Source of the DNA: Algoriphagus sanaruensis
GTDB taxonomy: Bacteria > Bacteroidota > Bacteroidia > Cytophagales > Cyclobacteriaceae
Length of the DNA: 64,000 bases
Assembly: GCF_001593605.1 (NCBI RefSeq)
Contig: NZ_CP012836.1
Span: 1,864,501-1,928,500, forward strand
Direction of reading: 5' to 3'
Position 1 is the first letter of the stretch, and each line of letters begins with the position of its first letter. The notes beneath the pieces were generated by a model, which saw only the letters and a list, made by a program, of their open reading frames with translations, was not told the DNA's origin and ran no database searches. The position numbers and the translations under genes were made by a program. Shown in pieces: positions 26,182 to 35,098 of this stretch.

Positions 26182-28446
26182 TTAATCCAAGGTGAATTCT
26201 GTACTCATATCTGCAGAAGAACTTCCTCCCACCCAGATGGTAAAGGTGCCTGGTTCTACGATGAATTTTCCAGTACCATCGAAGAATCCCAATTCTGCAT
26301 CGGTTAATTTAAATTGAAGCGTTTTTTGCTCACCCGTATTTAAGCTTATTTTTTGGAATCCCTTGAGTTCCTTGATAGGTCGAGTAATGCTGGCTACGTG
26401 ATCTTTAAGATAAAGCTGGACTACTTCTTCACCGGATACAGGTCCCGAGTTGGTGACGGTAATATTTACATCAACAACACCATCAGCTGATTTTTCAGTT
26501 TTTAAATCACTATAAGAAAATGCAGTGTAGCTTAAACCATGACCAAATGGATACAATGCGTCATTTTTGACATCAGCATAGTGAGACCAAAAAACGATGT
26601 CAGAACCAGGATCATTAGGACGTCCAGTGCTTTTTTGATTGTAATAAATCGGAAGTTGACCCACACTTCGAGGGAAAGACATTGGGAGTTTTCCAGACGG
26701 ATTGTAATCTCCAAAAATCACCTGAGCGATAGCATTTCCACTTTGTGATCCCAAATGCCACGACTGAACGATTGCCGGGATATTTTGATCCGCCCAACTC
26801 AAGTCCAAAGGTCTTCCGCTCATACTTACCAAAATGATTTTTTTGTTGGCCTTAACCAATTCTTCCAAGAGTTCTTGTTGTAATCCTGGAAGTCCAATTT
26901 CGCTTCTGCTTCGTGCTTCTCCGGATTGGAAACCATTTTCACCCATTACAGCTAAGACAATATCGGAAGATCGAGCCGCTTGAATAGCTTCTGCAAATCC
27001 ACTTCGGTCGCTTGAGTTGATCTTTACTTCTTTCAAGAAAACAGGTTGTTCCAATACCAAATCAGCTCCTTTTGCATAGCGATAGGTGTTTCCGGGATAA
27101 GCTTGCAATCCCTCCAAAACCGAAACCGCAGAGTTCGTTTCCGCCAACCCTCTCCAGCTTCCCAATGGGCTGTCTTTATCAGAAGCCAAGGCACCAATCA
27201 CGGCCACTTTTAATCCTGATTTTTGAAGAGGAAGTAGATTTCCTTCATTTTTCAATAAGACGATTGATTTTTTAGCGATGTCCAAAACACCCGCTTGATG
27301 ATCAGCTTGTCCCACGATTTCCTTCTCAAGCTCTTCGTTGCAATAGCGATAAGGATCCTCAAAAAGTCCCAATTCAAATTTTACTCTTAATATTCTTCGA
27401 ACAGCATCATCGATGAGTGATTCCTCGATCTCGCCTGATTCAACCAATTCCTTCAAATGTTTGATGTAGAGGTAGGATTCCATGTCCATGTCCGAACCAG
27501 CTTTTGCTGCTTTGAGTGCGGCATCTTTGCCATCAGCTGCGTAGCGGTGGGGAACCATTTCTCCGATTGATCCCCAATCGGAAACCACAAAACCAGTAAA
27601 GCCCCATTCGCCTTTTAAGATTTCCCGCTGCAAAAACGAATTGCCAGTGGCTGGAATCCCATTCAAATCATTGAAAGAATTCATAAATGTTCTTGCTCCA
27701 GCGTCCAAAGCAGCTTTGAATGGAGGTAAAATGGTGTTGTAAAGTGTAGTGGTACCGACATCCACGGTATTGTAATCTCGGCCACTTTCTGAAAATCCAT
27801 AGCCAGCAAAATGCTTGACACAAGCAGCAATGGTCAGAGGGTCGCTTAGATCATCACCTTGATAGCCCTTGACTCGAGCTTTTGCAATAAGCGCAGTGAG
27901 GTATGGGTCCTCACCCGATCCTTCCATCACTCTTCCCCATCTGGCATCTCTTCCGACATCGACCATCGGTGCAAAGGTCCAGTTGACTCCCATAGCAGCG
28001 GCTTCTCTGGCCCCAATTCGGGACGAAGCCTCAATCGCTTCCATGTCCCAACTTGCTGCTTCTGCTAAGGGAATAGGGCTCATGGTTTTCATACCATGAA
28101 TCATGTCGAAACCAATGATCAATGGAATACCGAGTCTGGATTCTTCCACGGCAATTTTTTGAACTTTTCTGACTTCTTCCACGCCAGTGATGTTCAACAT
28201 GGAGCCTACCAGTCCTTTTCGGAGATTTTCATATTTCATGGAGGCGTCTCCTTCAGAAGGTGCAGGTCCAGTGACATCCCAAAATCCATTGTATTGGTTC
28301 ATTTGACCGATCTTCTCCTCCAGAGTCATCAGGGATAAAAGGCTATCCACTTGCGTCTCATAGGGAAGAGCTTCTTTAGGTTGAGGGCGGCTACAGGCAC
28401 TTGCCAATGCTGCCATTACTGTTAAAATTAAAAATCCTTTTTTCAT
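26182..28446 (-). CDS. bglX: GH3 beta-glucosidase lipoprotein (BglX-like)
   Basis: A 754-residue glycoside hydrolase family 3 enzyme with lipoprotein signal (MKKGFLILTVMAALASAC). The N-terminal TIM barrel holds CVKHFAGYGFSESGRD and the nucleophile Asp near residue 290 in GFVVSDWGSIGEM; the second domain (SIVLLKNEGNLLPL onward) and a C-terminal fibronectin-III-like domain (GEEVVQLYLKD) complete the BglX plan. It should cleave beta-glucosides from oligosaccharides in the periplasm. No SusC/SusD pair or other polysaccharide-utilisation genes flank it, so it is not in a visible PUL. Confidence 0.95.
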   Translation of the reverse strand: MKKGFLILTVMAALASACSRPQPKEALPYETQVDSLLSLMTLEEKIGQMNQYNGFWDVTGPAPSEGDASMKYENLRKGLVGSMLNITGVEEVRKVQKIAVEESRLGIPLIIGFDMIHGMKTMSPIPLAEAASWDMEAIEASSRIGAREAAAMGVNWTFAPMVDVGRDARWGRVMEGSGEDPYLTALIAKARVKGYQGDDLSDPLTIAACVKHFAGYGFSESGRDYNTVDVGTTTLYNTILPPFKAALDAGARTFMNSFNDLNGIPATGNSFLQREILKGEWGFTGFVVSDWGSIGEMVPHRYAADGKDAALKAAKAGSDMDMESYLYIKHLKELVESGEIEESLIDDAVRRILRVKFELGLFEDPYRYCNEELEKEIVGQADHQAGVLDIAKKSIVLLKNEGNLLPLQKSGLKVAVIGALASDKDSPLGSWRGLAETNSAVSVLEGLQAYPGNTYRYAKGADLVLEQPVFLKEVKINSSDRSGFAEAIQAARSSDIVLAVMGENGFQSGEARSRSEIGLPGLQQELLEELVKANKKIILVSMSGRPLDLSWADQNIPAIVQSWHLGSQSGNAIAQVIFGDYNPSGKLPMSFPRSVGQLPIYYNQKSTGRPNDPGSDIVFWSHYADVKNDALYPFGHGLSYTAFSYSDLKTEKSADGVVDVNITVTNSGPVSGEEVVQLYLKDHVASITRPIKELKGFQKISLNTGEQKTLQFKLTDAELGFFDGTGKFIVEPGTFTIWVGGSSSADMSTEFTLD

Positions 28447-28881
28447 CAGAAGTATGGTTTTCTAGGGTGAATAAATTGGGTTATTGTTCCTTTGCTTGGA
28501 AATTTTAGAGGAAAGGAAAACCGAAGATTTCGATTTGATTTTAGTTATGAAATTGGGTGAATTTCAGCTTTTTAAATTCAGGGTTTTCTGACCAAAGTCA
28601 GTTGGTATTCTGATTGTCTCATGGACCTTCAGGAAAGCTAAAAATAAGAACATTTCCAATTGAGAAAATTTCTCACTTGATAATTAGACCAAAGCAATCA
28701 GATTGAATGCAGGTTTTAGCTGAAGATTTATTTGGCAAAATGTGAAATGGCTGAAAATAATGATGGTTTATTTTTCATTAATCCATTGATTGTCTTTTAT
28801 TTGAAGTGAGTTTAATGCTTTTTTTTTTGAGCAGCTTTTCTCGGATTACAGGATTACGTTTTTTCTAAAATTTTCTAAGCT
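28447..28881. other. 435-nt divergent spacer
   Basis: AT-rich spacer between the divergent bglX and CHAT genes. No ORF, strong hairpin or perfect -7 element was found; the best match for the plus strand is TACGTTTT at 28855-28862, 20 nt before the CHAT gene. Confidence 0.5.
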
Positions 28882-31800
28882 ATGTCCCAATTAAAAATCC
28901 GGTTTCGGGGTAATCCCGTGCCATCTGCCTCGACTGATTTTGCTTCTTCTGATTTTGAAATGGTGCAAACCTATCAGCTCCTTCCTGCTTCTAGGGGAGA
29001 AGTTCCTGAAGTAAATCCCGATCCCATTGAAGACGACGACTTAATTCAGCTCAGTCTGAGTGATGATACTCTTTGGATTGGAGATCATACTACCCTGAGG
29101 GCGCTTTTCCCTGATCAATCGCTTCGTTCCGGAGATGCAGAGGTCTTGTATTTGGATGATTTGGTGGATGAAACCTCTTCAGACCGAGGTCTCAAAAAAA
29201 TCAGCATCAACTTCTTGTCTGTTTTCAAAAAGAAAAAGAAATCAGTCAAAGGAGAAGTTCGGAAACTTGCCATTGACTTGGAAAACAAGCAGCTCGAAAC
29301 GGATGGAATTAGTTTTAAAGAAGTAGGGGCAGGACTTTTGACTCATTGCAGTGAGGATTTCAAGCTGAGCAAAAAAGAATCCTTGCCTATTGGCAGTCGA
29401 GCATTACTTTTTTTGCACGGCACGGGTAGTTCTACCTCAGGTTCCTTCCAAGAATTATATGGGAAAAGCGGCAATCTGACCTGGAAATCAATTTATCAAT
29501 CGTATGGTTCGGGAAACGTACTGGCGTTTCAACATCGGACTTTGAGCCATAGCCCGCTTCAAAATGTGTTGGAATTAGTAAAGCAACTCCCGGATGAGAT
29601 TGAATTGGATGTGGTGACCCACTCCAGAGGAGGATTGGTTGGAGATGTGTTGGCTCGATTTGCGACAGATTCCAGAGGGTTTGATGCGGCCGAACGCGGA
29701 GTTTTAGCTATCGAAAAGCGGATCGAAGACCTCGAGGCAATTGATGCGATTGAATCTGTTTTAAAGCAGAAAAAAATAAGTGTTCGGAATATGGTTCGAG
29801 TGGCCTGTCCCGCGAATGGAACAACCCTCGCTTCGGGGAGAATGGATCAATTTCTGAATGTTCTGCTAAACTTATTTGGTCTTTTGGTCGGTTCCAAGCT
29901 CAATCCGGTATTTCAGCTTTTCCAAAAGTTGGTCATGGAAGCAGTCGCCTCCAAGGATAATCCTGAGATTTTTCCGGGACTTGAGGCGATGAATCCAGCC
30001 TCACCATTTATCAAAGTACTTAATTTCCAAGGATCCGAAATCAAAGTAGACAGTTTGCTGCACGTGGTAGGAGGCAGTAGTGAGAATAGCCGTAGTCTTC
30101 GTGGCTTGGTGGTGCTTTTGGGCAAGTTCTTTTTTAGAGGTGAGAATGACTTGGTCGTTGATACCGAAAGTATGAAATGGGGTGCCATTCGAAAAGAAGG
30201 CAAAACCTCCATTTTTATCGATAGCTCCAAGACAATCAATCACATTGTCTATTTTTCTACCACCACTACTCAGGAACGAATTTTTCAAGGACTCCAAGAA
30301 AAAACTGCAGGTACTCGTGGGGGATTTGTGCCCAAAGTGCTCCGAAAATCAACAGATCGAGGAGCTCTTGGTGTAGAAGGAGGAAGAACATTCCAAGATC
30401 GGGTTTCTGGGAAACGCCCCATTGTTGTCCTTTTGCCAGGAATCATGGGTTCTAATTTGACTGTCAATGAAGATATGGTTTGGATCAATTATGCAAGATT
30501 CCTTACCGGACAATTGACCCGCCTTAAAAACGACTCTAAGAATAACCTGCATGTTCAGCCTCATTCCTTAGTCAAAACTTCCTACGGAAAACTCACCGAA
30601 TACCTGAGCAAGACTTACGATGTGGTTACGTTTCCATTTGATTGGAGGATTTCTCTGCTCGAAAGTGCTCGGATTTTGGATTCCAAGCTTCAGGAATTAA
30701 TGCGCTACAATCAGCCCATCAAACTTTTGGCTCACAGTATGGGCGGAGTTTTGGTCCGGGATTTTATGGTGCAACATGAAGATACTTGGCTGGCATTGTC
30801 TCAGCGTTCTGAGTTCAAGGCCTTATTTCTTGGGTCTCCCTTGGGAGGATCGTATCGAATTCCTTATGTGCTTTTCGGGAAGGATGATATTATCAAGCTT
30901 CTGGCTAAAATCGATATCGCAAATTCACTGAAGGAATTGCTTCAGGTGTTTTCGCAACTTCCTGGATTGCTCAATCTATTGCCTTTAAAACTGAATCCCG
31001 ATGATGTGGATTTTGGAGATTATTCCACCTGGGAAAAAATGAGAGTGGCCTTTGGAGATCCAAACTGGCCAATTCCAGATCGTTCCTTATTGCTTGAATT
31101 TGATGCCTATCAAAAAAAGATCTCAGACAAATTCAAGTCCCTTGATTACTCCTCTGTCTACTACATCGCAGGCCAGAGTAGACCTGAAAAGGTGACAATT
31201 TCTTCCATGAAAATTTCGGATTCGGAGGGGCTGGAATTTTTTGGGACAAATGAAGGGGATGAAAGTGTGACTTGGGCAACGGGGATTCCTTCTCAGGTGG
31301 TTCAGCGAAATCAATTGTACTATGCAAATGTCACTCACGGAGGACTATCCAATCAAACAAGTCTTTTTGGAGCAATTGAAGATATTTTAAGTCATGGGAA
31401 ATGCAGTCTTCCCAATCAGCTTCCGAAGAAGAGAGGTGGGGTTGCCGAACAAATCCGACCAAAGGTTCAAGAATTGTTTGATCTCAGCGAGGAGAATTTC
31501 GAAAATGTAATCCTTGGCCTAGGTGCTGAAAAGCCGCAGTCACAAGATCTTCCTGTTCAGGTAACGGTGGTTCACGGGGATTTAAAATTTGCCAAGTTCC
31601 CGGTGCTGGCAGGACATTTCGAACAGGACGCTATTTTGACCACAGAAAAAGTCATCGATCGCCACCTAAATGGGGAATTGAACAGAATCAAATCGCTGGG
31701 ACTTTATCCAGGCAAAATAGGGACGAATCAAATAGTGCTTTCTGGTTCAGCATCGAAATTTAAGGGAGCTATCATTGTCGGGTTAGGGACTCCCGGAGAG

Positions 31801-34221
31801 CTATCTTCTTTTCAACTGACTGTCACTGTTGAAAAAGGTGTGGCTCGGTACCTTACCATCCTAAACAAGAAAGAATCAGATCAAGAGAGAGTTCCGATGG
31901 AGCCAGTTGGAATTACAGTTTTAGCCATCGCCAATTCTTATGGAGGACTTTCCAGCGACACCTCGATCCGAGCCGTCTTGCTGGGGATTCAGCAAGCCAA
32001 TCAAAAAGTCAAAACATCCTACAAAGGAACTCTCCGGGTGATCGAAGAGGTAGAAATCATCGAAGTATATCAGGATAAAGCTTTGTCGATTTTGAAAACG
32101 GTCAATTTGCTTCGAGAGAATTTCGGCACTGAGTACAAGTTTAGTTTGAAAAATAAGGGGTTGGAACAAAAGCCGGGACGAAAAGTAAGAATCCCATTTG
32201 AGGTTTCGGCAGATTGGTGGACAAGGATACATGTAGCTCGTCAAGAAAATCAAACTGACAAACGCTTTCCCATCAAAATGACTTTGGCAACCTCAGGTGC
32301 CAGTCAAAAACAGGAGTTTTTGAAAGTGAATACGGCCAATTTGGACACCTTGCTTTTGGAAATGACCGAAAAAAATCAGGCCAGACCTGAAATCGCTAAG
32401 ACGATGTTTGAGTTGTTGGTGCCGTTTGATTTTAAAGAGGAACTCAAGCGTCAGCCGAATATTTCTTGGGTAGTGGATGAGGAGACGGCTTCTTTCCCTT
32501 GGGAAATGCTTCAAGAGGATATAGAAGCAAATCCACTTTCGGTTAACTCAGGAATGGTCCGGCAGATGGCGACCGAATCTTACCGAAAAAATCCGTCCCG
32601 AATCCAAGAAAATATAGCTCTGGTCATCGGAGACCCTGAATTGGGCGGGTTTATGCCCCAATTACTTCAAGCTGAGAAGGAAGGTCGATTGGTCATGGAT
32701 CTTCTGCAAAAAAGTGGCTTTGAGGTGACGCATTCGATCAGAGAAAGTCCTTCGGAGATTATGGTAGATGTCTTTTCAAAAGGATATAAAATCATGCATT
32801 TGGCTGCACATGGCACTTTTGATCTCAAATCACCAGATGCCTCAGGAGTGGTCATCGGTCCTAATTCTTTCTTGTCCGTGCAGGAAATTGCATTGATGAG
32901 CAATGTCCCTGAATTGGTGTTTGTGAATTGCTGCTACCTGGGTAAGACCGAGAGAGAATCAGGAAATTCCGGGAATCAAAAAAATAAATTAGCGGCCAAT
33001 ATTGGTACCCAACTAATTCGAAATGGAGTCAAAGCGGTGGTAGTAGCAGGATGGGCAGTTGATGATCAGGCTGCATTGGAATTTGCAGAGGAGTTTTATC
33101 GGGAAATGCTCAGCGGTCAAAAGTTTGGGGAAGCTGTACGAAATGCCAGAAGAAAAATATTCAATGCGTACCGGTCCCATACCAATACTTGGGGGGCCTA
33201 CCAGTGTTACGGAGATCCTTTTTATCAGCTTTCTTCTGGAGAAAATGGAGTGCATCAGGTCGAAGAATTTTTGGTGAAAGAGGAGGTCGAAATCGAATTG
33301 ATCAACCTCAATCAGCAGCTGGATTCACAGGCTATGGAAGATGATCGGGTTTTGGAAATTTTGGAAAAACTCGAAAAAGACCTAAAAGTCAATGGAATCC
33401 AAAGCGGGAAAATAACGGAATGTTTTGCCGTGCTATTTGCAAAGGTTGGGCTTTATGATCGGGCTATTCCCTATTTTGAACAATTATTTCAAACCGAGAA
33501 GGCTGGATTTTCATTCAAGGCTTTGGAGCTGTGGTGTAATATTTCCTGCAAACATGCAATTGAAGTCTATGAAGCAGGAAACAAGACGGAGGAAGATCGG
33601 AAAAAGACCTTGGACACGATAGATCAAGCAGCTAAAAGGCTTCAGTCTTTAAATGAATTTGGAGTGACTGCAGAGCGGATGAGTCTTTTAGGAAGTGCCT
33701 ACAAACGAAAACTACTATTGCTCAAAAATGAAGCAGTCCAGTTTGATAAAAGTTTGAAAGATGCCGTGGCATCCTATCAAAAAGCCTCTGAAATGATGCA
33801 TCACCAGGATAATTACCCATTGGTTAATTGGGTGCAGTTGGCAAAAATGCATTCACTCCGAAATTCAAAAGCCAAATTTAAAGCTGAAGCAGAAATCATG
33901 TCTTTGATTTTGGCTTGCAAGCAAGAAGAGGTGAAAAAACGTGACCAACAAAATGATCCTTGGAGTTTCTTTGGTTTGGCAAATTTAGCCCTAACTGAAC
34001 TAGTTTTAGATGAAGGGAAGACTCCCAATCTTGGAAGTGAAGTTGAAGAATCTTTTCTCGGAATTTTTGAACGGGTTGGGTCCAAGGGACATTTAAAAGC
34101 GCAATTAGAGCATTTGACAATTTTGATTGAGGCCCTTGAGTCTGTCAATCAAGACGGAGCGAAAAAGTTGCACACTCTATTGGATCAATTAAGGGAACGT
34201 TTGAAACCCTTGGATTTTTGA
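28882..34221 (+). CDS. Giant CHAT-protease protein with two alpha/beta-hydrolase domains
   Basis: 1779 residues without signal peptide or obvious membrane segment. In order: an unassigned acidic N-terminus (1-165); a first alpha/beta hydrolase with oxyanion motif LFLHGTGSS (His179) and nucleophile elbow THSRGG (Ser248); a second, LCAT/lipase-like hydrolase with LLPGIMGSN (about 517-525) and elbow AHSMGG (Ser619); a middle region (about 890-1000, GHFEQDAILTTEKVIDR and IVGLGTPGE) that faintly recalls the leucyl-aminopeptidase N-terminal fold; a CHAT caspase-like protease (about 1190-1450) with SFPWEML, catalytic His1310 in HLAAHGTF and Cys1351 in FVNCCYLG; and a helical TPR-like tail (1460-1779). 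CHAT proteases elsewhere act in defence and cell death after activation by a partner. The fusion to two lipase-like domains suggests a multi-effector protein, but substrate and trigger are unknown. Single-gene unit closed by a terminator. Confidence 0.88.
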   Translation: MSQLKIRFRGNPVPSASTDFASSDFEMVQTYQLLPASRGEVPEVNPDPIEDDDLIQLSLSDDTLWIGDHTTLRALFPDQSLRSGDAEVLYLDDLVDETSSDRGLKKISINFLSVFKKKKKSVKGEVRKLAIDLENKQLETDGISFKEVGAGLLTHCSEDFKLSKKESLPIGSRALLFLHGTGSSTSGSFQELYGKSGNLTWKSIYQSYGSGNVLAFQHRTLSHSPLQNVLELVKQLPDEIELDVVTHSRGGLVGDVLARFATDSRGFDAAERGVLAIEKRIEDLEAIDAIESVLKQKKISVRNMVRVACPANGTTLASGRMDQFLNVLLNLFGLLVGSKLNPVFQLFQKLVMEAVASKDNPEIFPGLEAMNPASPFIKVLNFQGSEIKVDSLLHVVGGSSENSRSLRGLVVLLGKFFFRGENDLVVDTESMKWGAIRKEGKTSIFIDSSKTINHIVYFSTTTTQERIFQGLQEKTAGTRGGFVPKVLRKSTDRGALGVEGGRTFQDRVSGKRPIVVLLPGIMGSNLTVNEDMVWINYARFLTGQLTRLKNDSKNNLHVQPHSLVKTSYGKLTEYLSKTYDVVTFPFDWRISLLESARILDSKLQELMRYNQPIKLLAHSMGGVLVRDFMVQHEDTWLALSQRSEFKALFLGSPLGGSYRIPYVLFGKDDIIKLLAKIDIANSLKELLQVFSQLPGLLNLLPLKLNPDDVDFGDYSTWEKMRVAFGDPNWPIPDRSLLLEFDAYQKKISDKFKSLDYSSVYYIAGQSRPEKVTISSMKISDSEGLEFFGTNEGDESVTWATGIPSQVVQRNQLYYANVTHGGLSNQTSLFGAIEDILSHGKCSLPNQLPKKRGGVAEQIRPKVQELFDLSEENFENVILGLGAEKPQSQDLPVQVTVVHGDLKFAKFPVLAGHFEQDAILTTEKVIDRHLNGELNRIKSLGLYPGKIGTNQIVLSGSASKFKGAIIVGLGTPGELSSFQLTVTVEKGVARYLTILNKKESDQERVPMEPVGITVLAIANSYGGLSSDTSIRAVLLGIQQANQKVKTSYKGTLRVIEEVEIIEVYQDKALSILKTVNLLRENFGTEYKFSLKNKGLEQKPGRKVRIPFEVSADWWTRIHVARQENQTDKRFPIKMTLATSGASQKQEFLKVNTANLDTLLLEMTEKNQARPEIAKTMFELLVPFDFKEELKRQPNISWVVDEETASFPWEMLQEDIEANPLSVNSGMVRQMATESYRKNPSRIQENIALVIGDPELGGFMPQLLQAEKEGRLVMDLLQKSGFEVTHSIRESPSEIMVDVFSKGYKIMHLAAHGTFDLKSPDASGVVIGPNSFLSVQEIALMSNVPELVFVNCCYLGKTERESGNSGNQKNKLAANIGTQLIRNGVKAVVVAGWAVDDQAALEFAEEFYREMLSGQKFGEAVRNARRKIFNAYRSHTNTWGAYQCYGDPFYQLSSGENGVHQVEEFLVKEEVEIELINLNQQLDSQAMEDDRVLEILEKLEKDLKVNGIQSGKITECFAVLFAKVGLYDRAIPYFEQLFQTEKAGFSFKALELWCNISCKHAIEVYEAGNKTEEDRKKTLDTIDQAAKRLQSLNEFGVTAERMSLLGSAYKRKLLLLKNEAVQFDKSLKDAVASYQKASEMMHHQDNYPLVNWVQLAKMHSLRNSKAKFKAEAEIMSLILACKQEEVKKRDQQNDPWSFFGLANLALTELVLDEGKTPNLGSEVEESFLGIFERVGSKGHLKAQLEHLTILIEALESVNQDGAKKLHTLLDQLRERLKPLDF

Positions 34222-34235
34222 ATGAATTGGAAATT

Positions 34236-34266
34236 AAAAGGAAGGTGATCAGCCTTCCTTTTTTAT
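34236..34266 (+). terminator. Terminator of the CHAT gene
   Basis: AAAAGGAAGG/CCTTCCTTTTTT stem with a 7-nt loop and T-run. The next 230 nt are very AT-rich and hold no visible gene. Confidence 0.8.
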
Positions 34267-34493
34267 TTGTATTTCTACATCAAATCAATTCGAGGAAAAT
34301 AATCAAAGAAAAAATATGTATTCAATCTATTCAAAACTTATCTTTTCAAGATATTTTCTATTCAAGAATTATTTATTTAAATGATATTTAAAACATTTTT
34401 TTATTTAATTATTTAAAGGAATTTTTAAATGTATTCTTGATTAAAAGAATTATTTCTATATTCTAGCATATTAATAAACATTAAATTCTTGGT

Positions 34494-34988
34494 ATGAAAA
34501 ATCTCAGTTTTTTATTCGCAGCCTTCCTTTTCCTCTTTTTTGGAATCACCAGTTCCTATAGTCAGAGCGCAAAGGATATAAGTATAAAGTACAACATCAA
34601 TGCTGAGGCTATCTTTAATGGTGGAAATGTTGAAGAATATTCGAGGCTTTCAGATAATAATAGAGGAGCAAGTGGAAATGGAAAACCTTCTGATTTTGAA
34701 TCTGAAGCATATATTTCCAAATTTATTAATTGGGAAATTGTGGATACCGGAAACCATCAAGAGGTATATCAAATCAAATTTCTAGACTTTCCTTGGACGG
34801 GAAATATTGAAGCCTTTGCTAAAAATCCAATTCCAGGAGGAGGGAGAAAAGCTAAAGTAAAAGTCGAGGATACCTCAGGAGAAGGTTCGGTAAAATATAC
34901 CATCCGATTCACAATCAAATCAGCGGTAACCGGAGAGACTAAAACCTTTGAGCTTGATCCCAAAATTAGAATTACCACCACCCCATAA
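34494..34988 (+). CDS. Small secreted protein of unknown family
   Basis: A 164-residue protein with a clear signal peptide (MKNLSFLFAAFLFLFFGITS, cut near YSQS). The mature 140 residues look beta-rich (EVYQIKFLDFPWTGN, SVKYTIRFTIKSAVTGETKTF), have no cysteines, and no family was recognised. It lies between the CHAT gene and the cyclase on the same strand; no terminator is visible between it and the cyclase, so it may share a transcript with that gene. The AT-rich leader offers no clear -7 match. Confidence 0.75.
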   Translation: MKNLSFLFAAFLFLFFGITSSYSQSAKDISIKYNINAEAIFNGGNVEEYSRLSDNNRGASGNGKPSDFESEAYISKFINWEIVDTGNHQEVYQIKFLDFPWTGNIEAFAKNPIPGGGRKAKVKVEDTSGEGSVKYTIRFTIKSAVTGETKTFELDPKIRITTTP

Positions 34989-35098
34989 ATTCTCTAGTTT
35001 GGTGATATTTTAAATCCTCTTTTTATTGAGTGGGGTTTAGAAATACAGTTATTGCCCAGGTTAAAATCACCAGAGTACCTTAATTAACTATTTATTAC

